A DNA stretch of 64,000 nt, taken from Meconema thalassinum. Lineage: Eukaryota; Arthropoda; Insecta; Orthoptera; Tettigoniidae. Position 1 is the stretch's first letter; every line of letters begins with the position of its first letter. The DNA is taken from the NCBI GenBank assembly GCA_946902985.2, contig OX336389.2, positions 794,034,979 to 794,098,978 of the forward strand, written 5' to 3'. The notes below the pieces were generated by a model. The model was given only the letters and a program-made list of their open reading frames with translations. It was not told where the DNA came from and ran no database searches. The position numbers were made by a program, and so were the translations under genes. Positions 29,512-40,049 of this stretch are shown piece by piece.

Positions 29512-29577
29512 AATGAAGTGCCTGATTAAAGGATTACAGTGATAGAGTAATTTATGTAATTTTTTTTACCTTCATTA
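29512..29577 (+). tRNA. trnI: NUMT trnI (GAT)
   Basis: A mitochondrial tRNA-Ile copy. The acceptor arms AATGAAG and CTTCATT pair. The anticodon loop gtGATag sits in an ATTAC/GTAAT-like stem whose closing pair is A-A. It is the first gene after the control-region copy. Confidence 0.85.
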
Positions 29578-29643
29578 CATTTAGTAGATTTAAACTACTC
29601 CTTAAAGTATCAAAAACGTTTGTGCATCATACACCTAAATATA
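29576..29643 (-). tRNA. trnQ: NUMT trnQ (TTG)
   Basis: A mitochondrial tRNA-Gln copy on the minus strand, with acceptor TATATTT pairing with AAATGTA through one G-T and the anticodon loop ttTTGat. Its end overlaps trnI by one or two bases, as in many insect mitogenomes. Confidence 0.85.
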
Positions 29644-29657
29644 CTTTTATATATTAC

Positions 29658-29721
29658 AAAAAGGTAAGCTAAATATAAGCTAATGGGTTCATACCCCGTA
29701 AATGGGATAACCTCCTTTTTA
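29658..29721 (+). tRNA. trnM: NUMT trnM (CAT)
   Basis: A mitochondrial tRNA-Met copy with acceptor AAAAAGG/CCTTTTT and the anticodon loop ttCATac. It lies directly before nad2, as in the ancestral insect order. Confidence 0.88.
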
Positions 29722-30741
29722 ATTTTTAAAAATCCTTCAAAGGTTTTATTTTTAAGTACATTAATTATAGGTACTTTAATTTCCATTTCATCAACTTCTT
29801 GATTAGGTGTTTGGATAGGATTAGAACTCAATTTATTATCTTTTATCCCATTAATATCCAATACAAAAATATTTTATCTACTGAAGCCTCCTTAAAATAC
29901 TTCTTAATTCAAGCCATTGCTTCATCCCTATTATTATTCTCTTTAATCATTATATTCTTAATATCAAATATTATTATAATAATAAATTAAGAAGTATTTT
30001 TATTAATAATCAGCTCAGCCCTCCTTCTAAATATAGGGGCAGCACCTTTCCATTTTTGATTCCCTGGAACTATAGAGGGTCTAGATTGAAGAAATAATTT
30101 AATTTTAATAACATGACAAAAAATTGCACCCTTAATACTTCTATCATATACTATTAGAATAAATATTTTATTTTCAATCATTATTATTTCTTCAATTACA
30201 ATTGGTTCTTCAGGGGGGTTAAATCAGACATCCTTACGAAAATTAATAGCCTACTCATCCATTAATCACTTAGGTTGAATAATTGCTGCTATAGTTTCTG
30301 GTGAAAACTTATGAGAATTATATTTTCTCGTTTATTCTTTCCTGAGATCATCAATCATTTTCTTATTTAATAAATTTCAAATTTTTCACATTAATCAAAA
30401 TTTCCTCATAGTAAACAACAACCCAAAAATTAAATTTTTCATTACTTCTCTCATTAGGAGGTTTACCTCCCTTCCTCGGGTTCATGCCAAAATGATTTGT
30501 AATCCAAGCAATAGCTGAACTTAATAGATTAATAATTATTACCTTAATAGTAATTACAACATTAATCACTTCATTTTATTACCTTCGTATAACCTTTACT
30601 GCATTTCTCTTTTCTTATAGAGAAATCAAATTAAATTACGAGCAATTTTATAGTAATCAATTTTATATTTTAATAACAACCTTTACTATAATTTCAATTT
30701 TAGGATTATTATTTAGATCATTAATCTTTAATATATTATAA
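29722..30741 (+). pseudogene. nad2: NUMT nad2, frameshifted
   Basis: Copy of NADH dehydrogenase subunit 2, a membrane subunit of respiratory complex I. In the invertebrate mitochondrial code (TGA=Trp, ATA=Met, AGA=Ser) it opens with ATT right after trnM and closes with TAA overlapping trnW. Conserved stretches include STEASLKYFLIQA near 29880 and NMGAAPFHFWFP near 30030. Two frame breaks are visible: one base missing in the A/T run near 29862-29870, and one extra base near 30448 (ctctcattaggagg) before the GGLPPFLGF motif. Overall length is near the usual 1.0 kb, so damage is limited to small indels. It cannot encode a working protein in the nucleus. Confidence 0.9.
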
Positions 30742-30805
30742 GGTTTTAAGTTAATTAAACGAATAGCCTTCAAAGCTATAAATAAAATATTAATTTTTAA
30801 ACCTT
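30740..30805 (+). tRNA. trnW: NUMT trnW (TCA)
   Basis: A mitochondrial tRNA-Trp copy with acceptor AAGGTTT/AAACCTT and the anticodon loop ctTCAaa, overlapping the nad2 stop codon. Confidence 0.88.
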
Positions 30806-30863
30806 AGTAGTATTCTGCTCCTTTAGAATTGCAGTCTAATATCATACATGATTATAAAGGTCT
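30799..30863 (-). tRNA. trnC: NUMT trnC (GCA)
   Basis: A mitochondrial tRNA-Cys copy on the minus strand, with acceptor AGACCTT/AAGGTTT and the anticodon loop ctGCAat. Its 3' end overlaps that of trnW by about 7 bases, the usual insect arrangement. Confidence 0.85.
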
Positions 30864-30927
30864 GATAAAAGAGATAAATCTCCTAAATAAATTTACAATT
30901 TATCGCCTATAACTCAGCCATTTTACC
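30864..30927 (-). tRNA. trnY: NUMT trnY (GTA)
   Basis: A mitochondrial tRNA-Tyr copy on the minus strand, with acceptor GGTAAAA/TTTTATC and the anticodon loop ttGTAaa, immediately before cox1. Confidence 0.85.
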
Positions 30928-30928
30928 G

Positions 30929-32456
<1,528 letters not shown>

Positions 32457-32461
<5 letters not shown>

Positions 32462-32520
32462 TATGGCAGATAAGTGCGGTAGATTTAAGCTCTACATATA
32501 AAGAATATCCTTTTATTAGA
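32457..32520 (+). tRNA. trnL2: NUMT trnL2 (TAA)
   Basis: A mitochondrial tRNA-Leu(UUR) copy with acceptor TCTAATA/TATTAGA and the anticodon loop ttTAAgc, between cox1 and cox2 as in insects and crustaceans. Confidence 0.88.
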
Positions 32521-32522
32521 AA

Positions 32523-33207
32523 ATGGCAACATGATCAGATTTAAATTTACAAAATAGTGCATCTCCTTTAATAGAACAACTCATCTTTTTTCATGATCAC
32601 ACATTATTAATTCTATTAATAATTACCATTCTTGTATCCTACATTATACTAACATTATTTTTTAATAAATATACTCACCGATATTTATTAGAAGGACAAA
32701 CAATTGAAATAATTTGAACAATTTTACCTGCTATTACGCTTATTTTTATTGCTCTTCCATCTCTACGTCTTCTTTATTTATTAGATGAAACTCTAGACCC
32801 TATTATTACTGTAAAAACTGTAGGACATCAATGATATTGAAGTTATGAATATACTGACTTCGTCAATCCTCATGAATTTGATTCTTATATAATCCCTTAT
32901 AATGAAATATCTAATAATGGATTCCGATTACTAGATGTTGATAATCGAACAGTTTTACCCTTAAATACACAAATTCGAATATTAGTAACAGCTGCAGACG
33001 TACTACACTCATGAACTGTTCCTGCAATTGGTGTAAAAGTAAATGCTACCCCTGGTCGACTAAATCAAACAAGCTTCTTTATTAACCAACCAGGCTTATA
33101 CTATGGACAATGTTCAGAAATCTGTGGAACTAATCATAATTTCATACCTATTGTCATAGAAAGAGTTAATACTAAAACATTTATTAACTGAATTGTTAAT
33201 AATAACT
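32523..33207 (+). pseudogene. cox2: NUMT cox2, open in the mitochondrial code
   Basis: Copy of cytochrome c oxidase subunit II, which carries the CuA electron-entry site. It starts at ATG (ATWSDLNLQN) and reads 228 codons without a break in the mitochondrial code, ending on a single T before trnK, the usual insect truncated stop. Conserved parts are visible: GHQWYWSYEYTDF near 32820 and the CuA ligand region [13 protein letters not shown] near 33112. In the nuclear code the many TGA codons are stops, so it is a pseudogene by location, not by damage. Its integrity next to broken cox1 and cox3 fits a young insertion. Confidence 0.92.
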
Positions 33208-33277
33208 CATCAGATGACTGAAAGTAAGTAATGGTCTCTTAAACCATTTTGTAGTAATTAACGTTTACTTTTGATGA
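33208..33277 (+). tRNA. trnK: NUMT trnK (CTT)
   Basis: A mitochondrial tRNA-Lys copy with acceptor CATCAGA/TTTGATG and the anticodon loop ctCTTaa. It lies before trnD, the ancestral order, unlike the D-K order of acridid grasshoppers. Confidence 0.87.
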
Positions 33278-33343
33278 AGAAATTAGTTAAAAAATAACAT
33301 TAGTATGTCATACTGAAATCATTAATAGATTTAATATTTCTTT
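33277..33343 (+). tRNA. trnD: NUMT trnD (GTC)
   Basis: A mitochondrial tRNA-Asp copy with acceptor AAGAAAT/ATTTCTT and the anticodon loop atGTCat. Confidence 0.87.
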
Positions 33344-33508
33344 ATTCCTCAAATAGCCCCTATAAGATGACTATTTTTATTTTCAATATTTTCTTTAACC
33401 TTAATTTCTTTTACTATTATTAATTACTTCTTCTTGATTTACCAGCCAATTTATTCAATAACTGAAGAATCTAAGATCCCGCAAACTTCCCTAAATTGAA
33501 AATGATAA
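33344..33508 (+). pseudogene. atp8: NUMT atp8, open in the mitochondrial code
   Basis: Copy of ATP synthase subunit 8, a short membrane protein of the Fo part. It starts ATT directly after trnD with the hallmark IPQMAPMSWL, runs 54 codons and ends in TAA. It overlaps the atp6 start by 7 bases (ATGATAA), as in most insects. Confidence 0.9.
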
Positions 33509-34194
33509 CAAATCTCTTTTCCGTTTTTGATCCATCAACTAATATTATAAACTTATCTTTAAATTGATTAAGAACATTCTTAGGAATAATAATTCTACCC
33601 CTCATTTATTGATTAATACCCTCACGTCATAATATAATCTGATACTCAGTTATTAAAACATTACATAATGAATTTAAAACTTTAATTGGGCCTACAGGCC
33701 ATAACGGAAGAAGATTTATATTTATTGCATTATTTTCATTAATCTTATTCAATAACTTTTTAGGGCTATTTCCGTATATCTTTACAAGCTCCAGACACTT
33801 AGTAATAACTTTGGCTTTAGCTATACCTTTAAGATTCAGCTTTATAATCTCTGGGTGAATCAACCATACCCAACATATATTTGCCCATCTAGTTCCTCAA
33901 GGTACACCAGCAGCTCTTATACCTTTCATAGTCTGTATCGAAACTATCAGAAATGTAATCCGTCCAGGAACGCTAGCCGTACGGCTAGCAGCTAATATAA
34001 TTGCTGGGCACCTACTTCTAAATCTTCTAGGTAATACTGGTCCTTCATTAACAATAATACTCCTGTCAGGACTTGTATTTGCACAAATTGCCCTATTAAC
34101 ATTAGAATCGGCAGTTGCAATAATCCAATCTTATGTGTTTGCTGTTCTCGCAACATTCTATTCTAGAGAAGTAAATTATGACAACACACTCTAA
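33502..34194 (+). pseudogene. atp6: NUMT atp6, open in the mitochondrial code
   Basis: Copy of ATP synthase subunit a, the proton channel of Fo. It starts at the ATG in the atp8 overlap (MTNLFSVFDPS) and stays open in the mitochondrial code for 230 codons to TAA. Conserved [16 protein letters not shown] near 33887 and the [20 protein letters not shown] channel segment near 33958 are visible. Length is normal for insects. It is untranslatable in the nucleus because of internal TGA codons. Confidence 0.92.
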
Positions 34195-34963
34195 TCACCC
34201 CTTTCATTTACTTAATCCCAGACCTTGGCCTTTAACAGGAGCCATCGGAGAACTTGTAACAGCTGCTGGTTTAGTAAAATGATTCCATCATTATAATAAT
34301 TCACTTTTATTATTAGGAACTTTAATTACAATTTTAACAATAATTCAATGATGACGAGACATCACTCGTGAAGGTACTTATCAAGGATTACACACTCTTT
34401 CAGTAAATTACGGACTTCGTTGAGGAATAATATTATTTATTGTATCAGACATTTTTTCTTTATCTCTTCCTTTTGAGCTTTTTTCCACAGAAGATTATCT
34501 CCTAATATTGATTTAGGTGCAATATGACCTCCCACAGGAATTAACCCTTTCAACCCATTATAAATTCCTTTATTAAATACAGCAATTCTTCTTGCTTCAG
34601 GAGTCACAGTAACATGAGCTCACCATAGATTAATAGAAGGAAATTATAGCCAAACAACACAAGGTTTATTTTTCACTATTATTTTAGGGTTTTATTTTTC
34701 CATCTTACAAGCCTATGAATATATTGAAGCCCCTTTTACTATTGCAGATGCTTCTTACGGGTCTAGTTTTTTTATAGCAACAGGATTCCACGGATTACAT
34801 GTTTTAATTGGAACAACATTTTTATCAACATGCTTAATACGACACTTAATATATCATTTCTCTCCTAATCACCATTTTGGTTTTGAAGCAGCTGCTTGAT
34901 ATTGACATTTCGTTGATATTATCTGATTATTCCTATATATTTCTTTTTACTGATGAGGTAGAT
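34178..34963 (+). pseudogene. cox3: NUMT cox3, frameshift plus nonsense
   Basis: Copy of cytochrome c oxidase subunit III, overlapping the end of atp6. It starts with ATG ([18 protein letters not shown]). One base is missing from the T run near 34451-34458, which shifts the frame before the AFFHRSLSPN region. At 34561-34563 a TAA replaces the CAA expected between PL and IPLLNTAILLASG, as judged from the family. The rest, including [18 protein letters not shown] near 34710 and YWHFVDIIWLFLY near 34899, is well conserved. The end abuts trnG with an incomplete stop. Confidence 0.92.
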
Positions 34964-35028
34964 ATTTATTTAGTATATATGTACATTTGACTTCCAAACA
35001 AAAAGATTGAAATTATTCAAAATAAATA
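34964..35028 (+). tRNA. trnG: NUMT trnG (TCC)
   Basis: A mitochondrial tRNA-Gly copy with acceptor ATTTATT/AATAAAT and the anticodon loop ctTCCaa. Confidence 0.87.
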
Positions 35029-35382
35029 ATTTGAATTATATATATTATATCTATCATCTCCATTACCTTGGCAATAATTGTTATAATATTAGCTTCAATA
35101 CTTTCAAAAAAATCTATTAATGACCGAGAAAAAAGTTCACCATTCGAATGTGGCTTCGATCCTAAAAGTTCAGAACGTCTACCCTTTTCCCTCCGATTTT
35201 TTTAAATCGCTGTTATTTTCTTAATTTTTGAAGTAGAATTTGCCCTTCTATTACCTGTATCTATCATTATACAAAGTTCAGATATTACATCATGAACTTT
35301 AGTCAGAATATTTTTCATATTTATTCTCCTGGTCGGATTAATCCATGAATGAAATCAAGGTGCTTTAGAATGAGCTTATTAA
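35029..35382 (+). pseudogene. nad3: NUMT nad3 with one nonsense codon
   Basis: Copy of NADH dehydrogenase subunit 3 of complex I. It starts ATT after trnG and has the normal length of 117 codons plus TAA. The conserved [19 protein letters not shown] block is intact near 35129. At 35203-35205 the codon is TAA where the family has Leu (RFF-L-IAVIFL), a single-base nonsense change. Otherwise the frame is open in the mitochondrial code to the GALEWAY end. Confidence 0.92.
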
Positions 35383-35387
35383 ATTAT

Positions 35388-35447
35388 AGGGTTGTAGTTA
35401 AGTATAACATTTGATTTGCACTCGAAAAGTATTGAAATTCAATCTTC
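35388..35447 (+). tRNA. trnA: NUMT trnA (TGC)
   Basis: A mitochondrial tRNA-Ala copy, with acceptor AGGGTTG/CAATCTT including G-T pairs and the anticodon loop atTTGCac. Confidence 0.85.
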
Positions 35448-35450
35448 CTT

Positions 35451-35512
35451 AAATAAGAAGCGATATATTGCAATCAATTTCGACTTATCTTCGATGATTT
35501 CATCCTTATTTG
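35451..35512 (+). tRNA. trnR: NUMT trnR (TCG)
   Basis: A mitochondrial tRNA-Arg copy with acceptor AAATAAG/CTTATTT and the anticodon loop ttTCGac. Confidence 0.85.
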
Positions 35513-35528
35513 TGTACTTATTTTAGTA

Positions 35529-35594
35529 TTAGTTGAAACCAAAGAAGCGGTATATTACTGTTAATAATATTAGTGAAATTTATTTCCAATTAAG
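35529..35594 (+). tRNA. trnN: NUMT trnN (GTT)
   Basis: A mitochondrial tRNA-Asn copy with acceptor TTAGTTG/CAATTAA and the anticodon loop ctGTTaa, in ancestral position and orientation. Confidence 0.86.
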
Positions 35595-35596
35595 AA

Positions 35597-35663
35597 GAAA
35601 TGAGAGGATCAAATTAAAGCTGCTAACTTTTTATTTAAATGGTTGAACTCCATTAACATTTCT
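35597..35663 (+). tRNA. trnS1: NUMT trnS1 (GCT)
   Basis: A mitochondrial tRNA-Ser(AGN) copy with outer stem GAAATG/CATTTC and the anticodon loop ctGCTaa. Confidence 0.8.
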
Positions 35664-35727
35664 ATTTATATAGTTTAAAAAACAATACATTTTCATTGTA
35701 TAAATAATAAATTATTATTTATAAATA
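35664..35727 (+). tRNA. trnE: NUMT trnE (TTC)
   Basis: A mitochondrial tRNA-Glu copy with acceptor ATTTATA/TATAAAT and the anticodon loop ttTTCat. Confidence 0.86.
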
Positions 35728-35791
35728 TTTAAAAATTAAATAATTTCCTTAACATCTTCAGTGTCATGCTCTACATATAAGCTATTTAAAT
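35727..35791 (-). tRNA. trnF: NUMT trnF (GAA)
   Basis: A mitochondrial tRNA-Phe copy on the minus strand, with acceptor ATTTAAA/TTTAAAT and the anticodon loop ctGAAga. It marks the switch to the minus-strand block. Confidence 0.85.
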
Positions 35792-37524
35792 ATAATAATA
35801 ACATTAATAAGATAATAAATCACAAAACAAAACTAATTAAATATATTTTAAGTCTATTATTCTGTCACCACTGAATAACACCAGAATATTTAACAGATGT
35901 ATTATAAATTATTTGACCTCCCAATCCTCCCTTCAACCTTGATCAAAAGATTTATACATATAATCTCCTAACTTCAAGGGAAGAAAATTAACCCCATAAG
36001 TAGATACAAAAGGCATAAATCATATAGACCCAATAAAACAAGATATCAAATAAAATTTTAATGACTGTAAATTATAAGATAAAGAAAATTTTGATAGTTC
36101 ATAACCTACCCATCCCCCTAATAAACTAACCATTAAAGCTAAAGTCTTTAATCAAAATGGTAAACAAATTATAGAAGGAGAAGGAAAAATCACTCATCTC
36201 AATACACAACCACCTACAACTGCTATAATCATTAAAGTTAACATACCCTTTAGTATAATTCATCTTTCATCTCTTAATGGATGACATGATGAAGAATGAA
36301 AATCTCCTGTTATTGAATAATAAATTAATCGTAAGGAATAACAAACAGTTAATCCTGTAGAAAAAATTATAAAAAAATCTAAAAATATTTAAATAAGTTA
36401 GGGAAACAATCTCCAAAATTAAATCCTTTGAATAAAATCCTGCCAAGAAAGGTATTCCACATAATGCTAAATTTGAAACATTAAAACAAATAACTGTTAA
36501 AGGCATTTGTGTGCATAATCTACCCATAAACCGAATATCTTGAGAATTGTTCATATTATGAATTACAAAACCTGCACACATAAATAATAATGCCTTAAAT
36601 AAAGCATGTGTTAATAAATGAAAAAATGCTAATTTAGGAAACCCTATAGCCAAGATTCTTATTATTAACCCCAATTGTCTTAATGTAGAAAGAGCAATAA
36701 TTTTTTTCAAATCATATTCAAAATTAGCTCCTAATCCTGCCATAAATATTGTTAAACCAGCAATCAATAATAATCCCCTACCTAATCTATTATCAGCTAT
36801 AACAGTATTAAATCGAATTAATAAATAAACCCCCGCAGTTACCAAAGTTGAAGAATGAACTAAAGCGGAAACAGGAGTAGGGGCTGCTATAGCCGCTGGT
36901 AATCAAGAGGAAAAAGGAATCTGAGCTCTCTTTGTTATAGCCGCCAAAATTACCAATGCAGTAATAACATATATAACTCCAGAACTCTTCATTACATCTA
37001 AATAATAAATATAATTTCATCCCCCCGAAATTTAATATTCAAGCAATAGCTATTAATAATGCCACATCACCAATACGATTAGATAAAGCTGTTAATATTC
37101 CAGCTCTATAAGATTTCACATTTTGATAATAAATTACCAAACAATATGAAACCAAGCCTAATCCATCACATCCTAAAAGAATTCTAATTAAATTAGGGCT
37201 AATAATTAAAAACATTATAGATAAAACAAATATCAACACCAAAAAAATAAATCGATTAATCACCAAGTCCCCATGCATATACTCCTCTCTGTAAAAAATC
37301 ACCAGTGAAGAAATAAATAAAACAAATCCTATAAATAATAAAGACATTCAATCAAACAAAAAAGTTATAATTAAAGAAGATCTGTTTAAATTGAAAATCG
37401 CCCATTCAATAAAAATAACTATATCATTTATAATAAAATAAAAACCTATTATTACCAGAAAAATTGCCGTAAAAACAAAAAAAAAAGAAAAGAAACAAAA
37501 CAAATTGATATTGATCCTAAAATG
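35792..37524 (-). pseudogene. nad5: NUMT nad5, several frameshifts
   Basis: Copy of NADH dehydrogenase subunit 5, a proton-pumping subunit of complex I, on the minus strand from near trnH to trnF. The N-terminal part reads DWMSLLFIGFVLFISSLVIF near 37350-37300. The core reads LSTLRQLGLIIRILAIGFPK and AFFHLLTHALFKALLFMCAG at about 36700-36570. Frame breaks lie near 37020-37038, beside a run of six C (ggtggggg-type on the sense strand), between 36810 and 36850, and near 36380-36400 after SKDLILEIVSLT. The span of about 1.73 kb is the normal gene length, so no large part is missing. It is complete but unreadable. Confidence 0.9.
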
Positions 37525-37590
37525 ATTTAAGGTAAATTCATTACTTCATTGACACCACAAATCAATATTTTATTTAAACTACTTAAATAT
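37525..37590 (-). tRNA. trnH: NUMT trnH (GTG)
   Basis: A mitochondrial tRNA-His copy on the minus strand between nad5 and nad4, with the anticodon loop ttGTGgt and the typical tagtttaaata D-arm. Ends are approximate. Confidence 0.75.
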
Positions 37591-38446
37591 AACCATAAAA
37601 TACATAAATCACCCTTTAAAATTAAAATATTTAAAGGTAATCAATGCAACATTAATAGTAAATACTCTCGGGTATACCCTATAGAACAAGAATAAATACC
37701 AGAAAAAATTATACCGTGTTGTCTATAAGAATATAATTATAAACAATAAGCTGCTCTAAAAAAAGAAATTAATATTAGTATAACTATTGAAATCCAAGAT
37801 CATATTACTGGTCTATTTAATAATCCAATCTCTCCAATTAAATTTAATGATGGGGGGGGGGGGGCTGCTATATTAGAAGATCTCAATAAAAATCATCATA
37901 ATGTTGTAGATGGTATAAAATTCATTAAACCCTAATTAATTAATAAACTACGTCTCCCTAATCGTTCATATGAAATATTAGCTAAAGTAAATAAACCTTA
38001 TGAACATAACCCGTGAGCAATTATTAATGTGTATGTTCTTATAAATCCCCAATCTGTTAATGTTATTATGCCCCCTAAAGCTATTCCTATATGAACAACA
38101 GAAGAATATGCAATTAAAGCCTTCAAATCAACCTGACGTAAACAAACCAAACTCACCTACTAAACTAATTCTAATCCAAATTACATTATAAGTTAATCCA
38201 AGCTTGATTAATATTAAATAAACTCGTAATTGCCCATACCCTCCCAATTTAAGTAATACTCAGCTAAAATTATTGATCCTGAAACTAGGGCCTCAACATG
38301 CGCCTTAGGCAATCATAAATGTACTAGAAATATAGGTATTTTAACCAAAAACGCTAAAATTAATCTGATATAAAATAACATTCTTGATAATCTAATATTA
38401 TACAAAAACCCAATATATAATCTACCATAAAAGCCATAAATATTAA
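37591..38446 (-). pseudogene. nad4: NUMT nad4, C-terminal part
   Basis: Copy of the 3' two-thirds of NADH dehydrogenase subunit 4, minus strand. It is cut at 38446 by a DNA transposon; the gene continues upstream at 39731. A G run of about 12 at 37852-37863 (sense strand poly-C) lies in the conserved NMAAPP segment and is expanded, giving a frame break. Joining the flanks across the element, with one TTAA removed, keeps the gene co-linear. Confidence 0.85.
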
Positions 38447-39730
38447 GGGACACTGGGACTGAAATTTTAGTGAAATTTGTGGAAAATGTCGATTTTCGGT
38501 ATTTTCCATATTAATACACCCCTATCCCCTGCGGATCATATAGCAGTGTTTTTATCCGAATTCCGCCATTTTTAAAGCCCTGGCGAAGCTTTAAAATGCA
38601 CGGAGTGTCCTTTAATCGCCCCAGCACAGTAAGTGTCCTGAAGGTTCTGAGTCTTGGTGTTTCTACAATCGAAGTATCGCAGCTGGTAAAACACCACAGA
38701 GTCATGACAAAATGGCTGTAGAACTTTAAGAACCCTTAGTTGTCAAGATTATGCCTGTTTATCAAAGGCTGGCATCAGATGAGCTACTATCCAGATACAT
38801 CCGTGGTGCTACTGAAAATCAGAATGAGAGTCTGCATTCTGTTATCTGGAGGAAGTGCCCAAAGGAGATTTTTATTTCACGGAAGATACTCGAAATTGCT
38901 GTTAGTAATTCTGTAGCAGAATTCTAGATGGGGTGTAGTGCAACAACAGAGTTGAAATCAGGAATAAGACTAACTTCAGTATCTCATGTCACAGCATAAA
39001 CACTTGAAAGATGTGACAGTCGCAGGAAGAATGTAAGTCCGCGGTCATAATTGGAGAAGCGAAAGGCATGTCGACAGAAGGTGAAACTAACAGAAATGAA
39101 GGAGGAGGTTGCAAACCAGAAGAAGGAGGGTGTCACCTATGCTGTAGGACAATCCTAATGTCATTGGTAAGCTGAAACCTTGTAAATTGTGCATCATTTT
39201 AGAAAATTGCTGTTTTCTCGGATTCACTTTTTCAGGCATTCAAAATGTTACTCGCGTCATAAATCTTATGATATTGCTTTCAAAATGGGAATTTATTATC
39301 TTCATTGCAATGACTATAAACCTGCGGATCGTTTTTTAGATTGCACTTTTGGTATGGCTGCAAAAAAAATTCAAACTGGAAAAAATACGAATTTTTGTAG
39401 AAAAAAACTTGGATATGAAAAAAAATTAATTTCTTGACACTCATTAATGCAATTCAAAATCGGATCCGTAGGTTTCTTCCAATTGTTATAGTGCAATAGA
39501 ATATTACCCAAAAGTTACACTATCTTGTTTTTTTTAACGCGGCTGACCTTTATAAAACTTGAATAATTAGCACAATAAATGTACAAAATAATTAATATCT
39601 GTAGAACTAATCAACTTACAATGCTCACGTTTCCCACAGTGGTTTATAATATGACTATTCACCACCATATAAAATTTCAAAGCTGTAACTCAGTTTATAT
39701 AGAATTTGAAAATTTCAGTCCCAGTGTCCC
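38447..39730. mobile_element. 1284-bp DNA transposon with TTAA duplications, inserted in nad4
   Basis: The ends are inverted repeats of at least 21 bp that begin gggacactgggactgaaa. TTAA flanks both sides (38443-38446 and 39731-39734) and occurs once in the joined mitochondrial sequence. The interior is GC-richer than the NUMT and holds a decayed coding trace on the plus strand. TTAA target sites are classic for piggyBac, but the ends here start GGGAC and the coding trace does not look like piggyBac, so family assignment stays open. Confidence 0.85.
38750..39160 (+). pseudogene. Decayed transposase-like C-terminal remnant
   Basis: Near 38755-38925 the plus strand reads VYQRLASDELLSRYIRG, then ENQNESLHSVIW, then CPKEIF and VAEF. 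Near 39055-39140 a Lys/Glu-rich segment ends in KKEGVTYAVGQ. The order of Q/L-x-x-LLS, QNxNES, IWxxCPK and a Glu-Gly-Val-x-Tyr tail resembles the C-terminal part of arthropod proteins annotated as having a Mutator-like transposase domain. This link is from memory of the family and is moderate. Stops interrupt it (for example near 38996), so it is a remnant; no N-terminal half was recognised. Confidence 0.5.
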
Positions 39731-40049
39731 TTAAATAAACTTACTAATAAAGGTAAAGAAGCTAACAAAGTATAAAATAATAAATATACTCCTGCCTGTA
39801 ATCGTTCCGGTTGATACCCTCGCCCAAAAATAAAAACAAAATTGGAATCAATCTAGCCTCAAAGAACAGGTAAAAAGAAAATAATCTTATTCTTCTAAAA
39901 GAAAAGAATTACAAAAAAAGAAAAAAAGAATTAAAATACCTATAATGATAAACACTTTCTCTAGCTGTAATCATTAATGAACAAATTCAAAATCTTAATA
40001 AAATTAAGCCATATGACAAAATATCAGCCCCAAATATATAACTCAAATT
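39731..40049 (-). pseudogene. nad4: NUMT nad4, N-terminal fragment
   Basis: The other piece of nad4, minus strand, upstream of the inserted transposon. It carries the [13 protein letters not shown] segment near 39865 followed by [29 protein letters not shown] sequence near 39830-39745. It stops near 40049, roughly 40 codons short of the start, where LINE sequence begins. nad4L and everything beyond in the mitogenome is absent. Confidence 0.85.

Noticed and set aside
38447..39730. Typical piggyBac element
   Set aside because: The TTAA target fits, but the ends begin GGGAC and the coding remnant has no recognisable piggyBac motifs; left unclassified.
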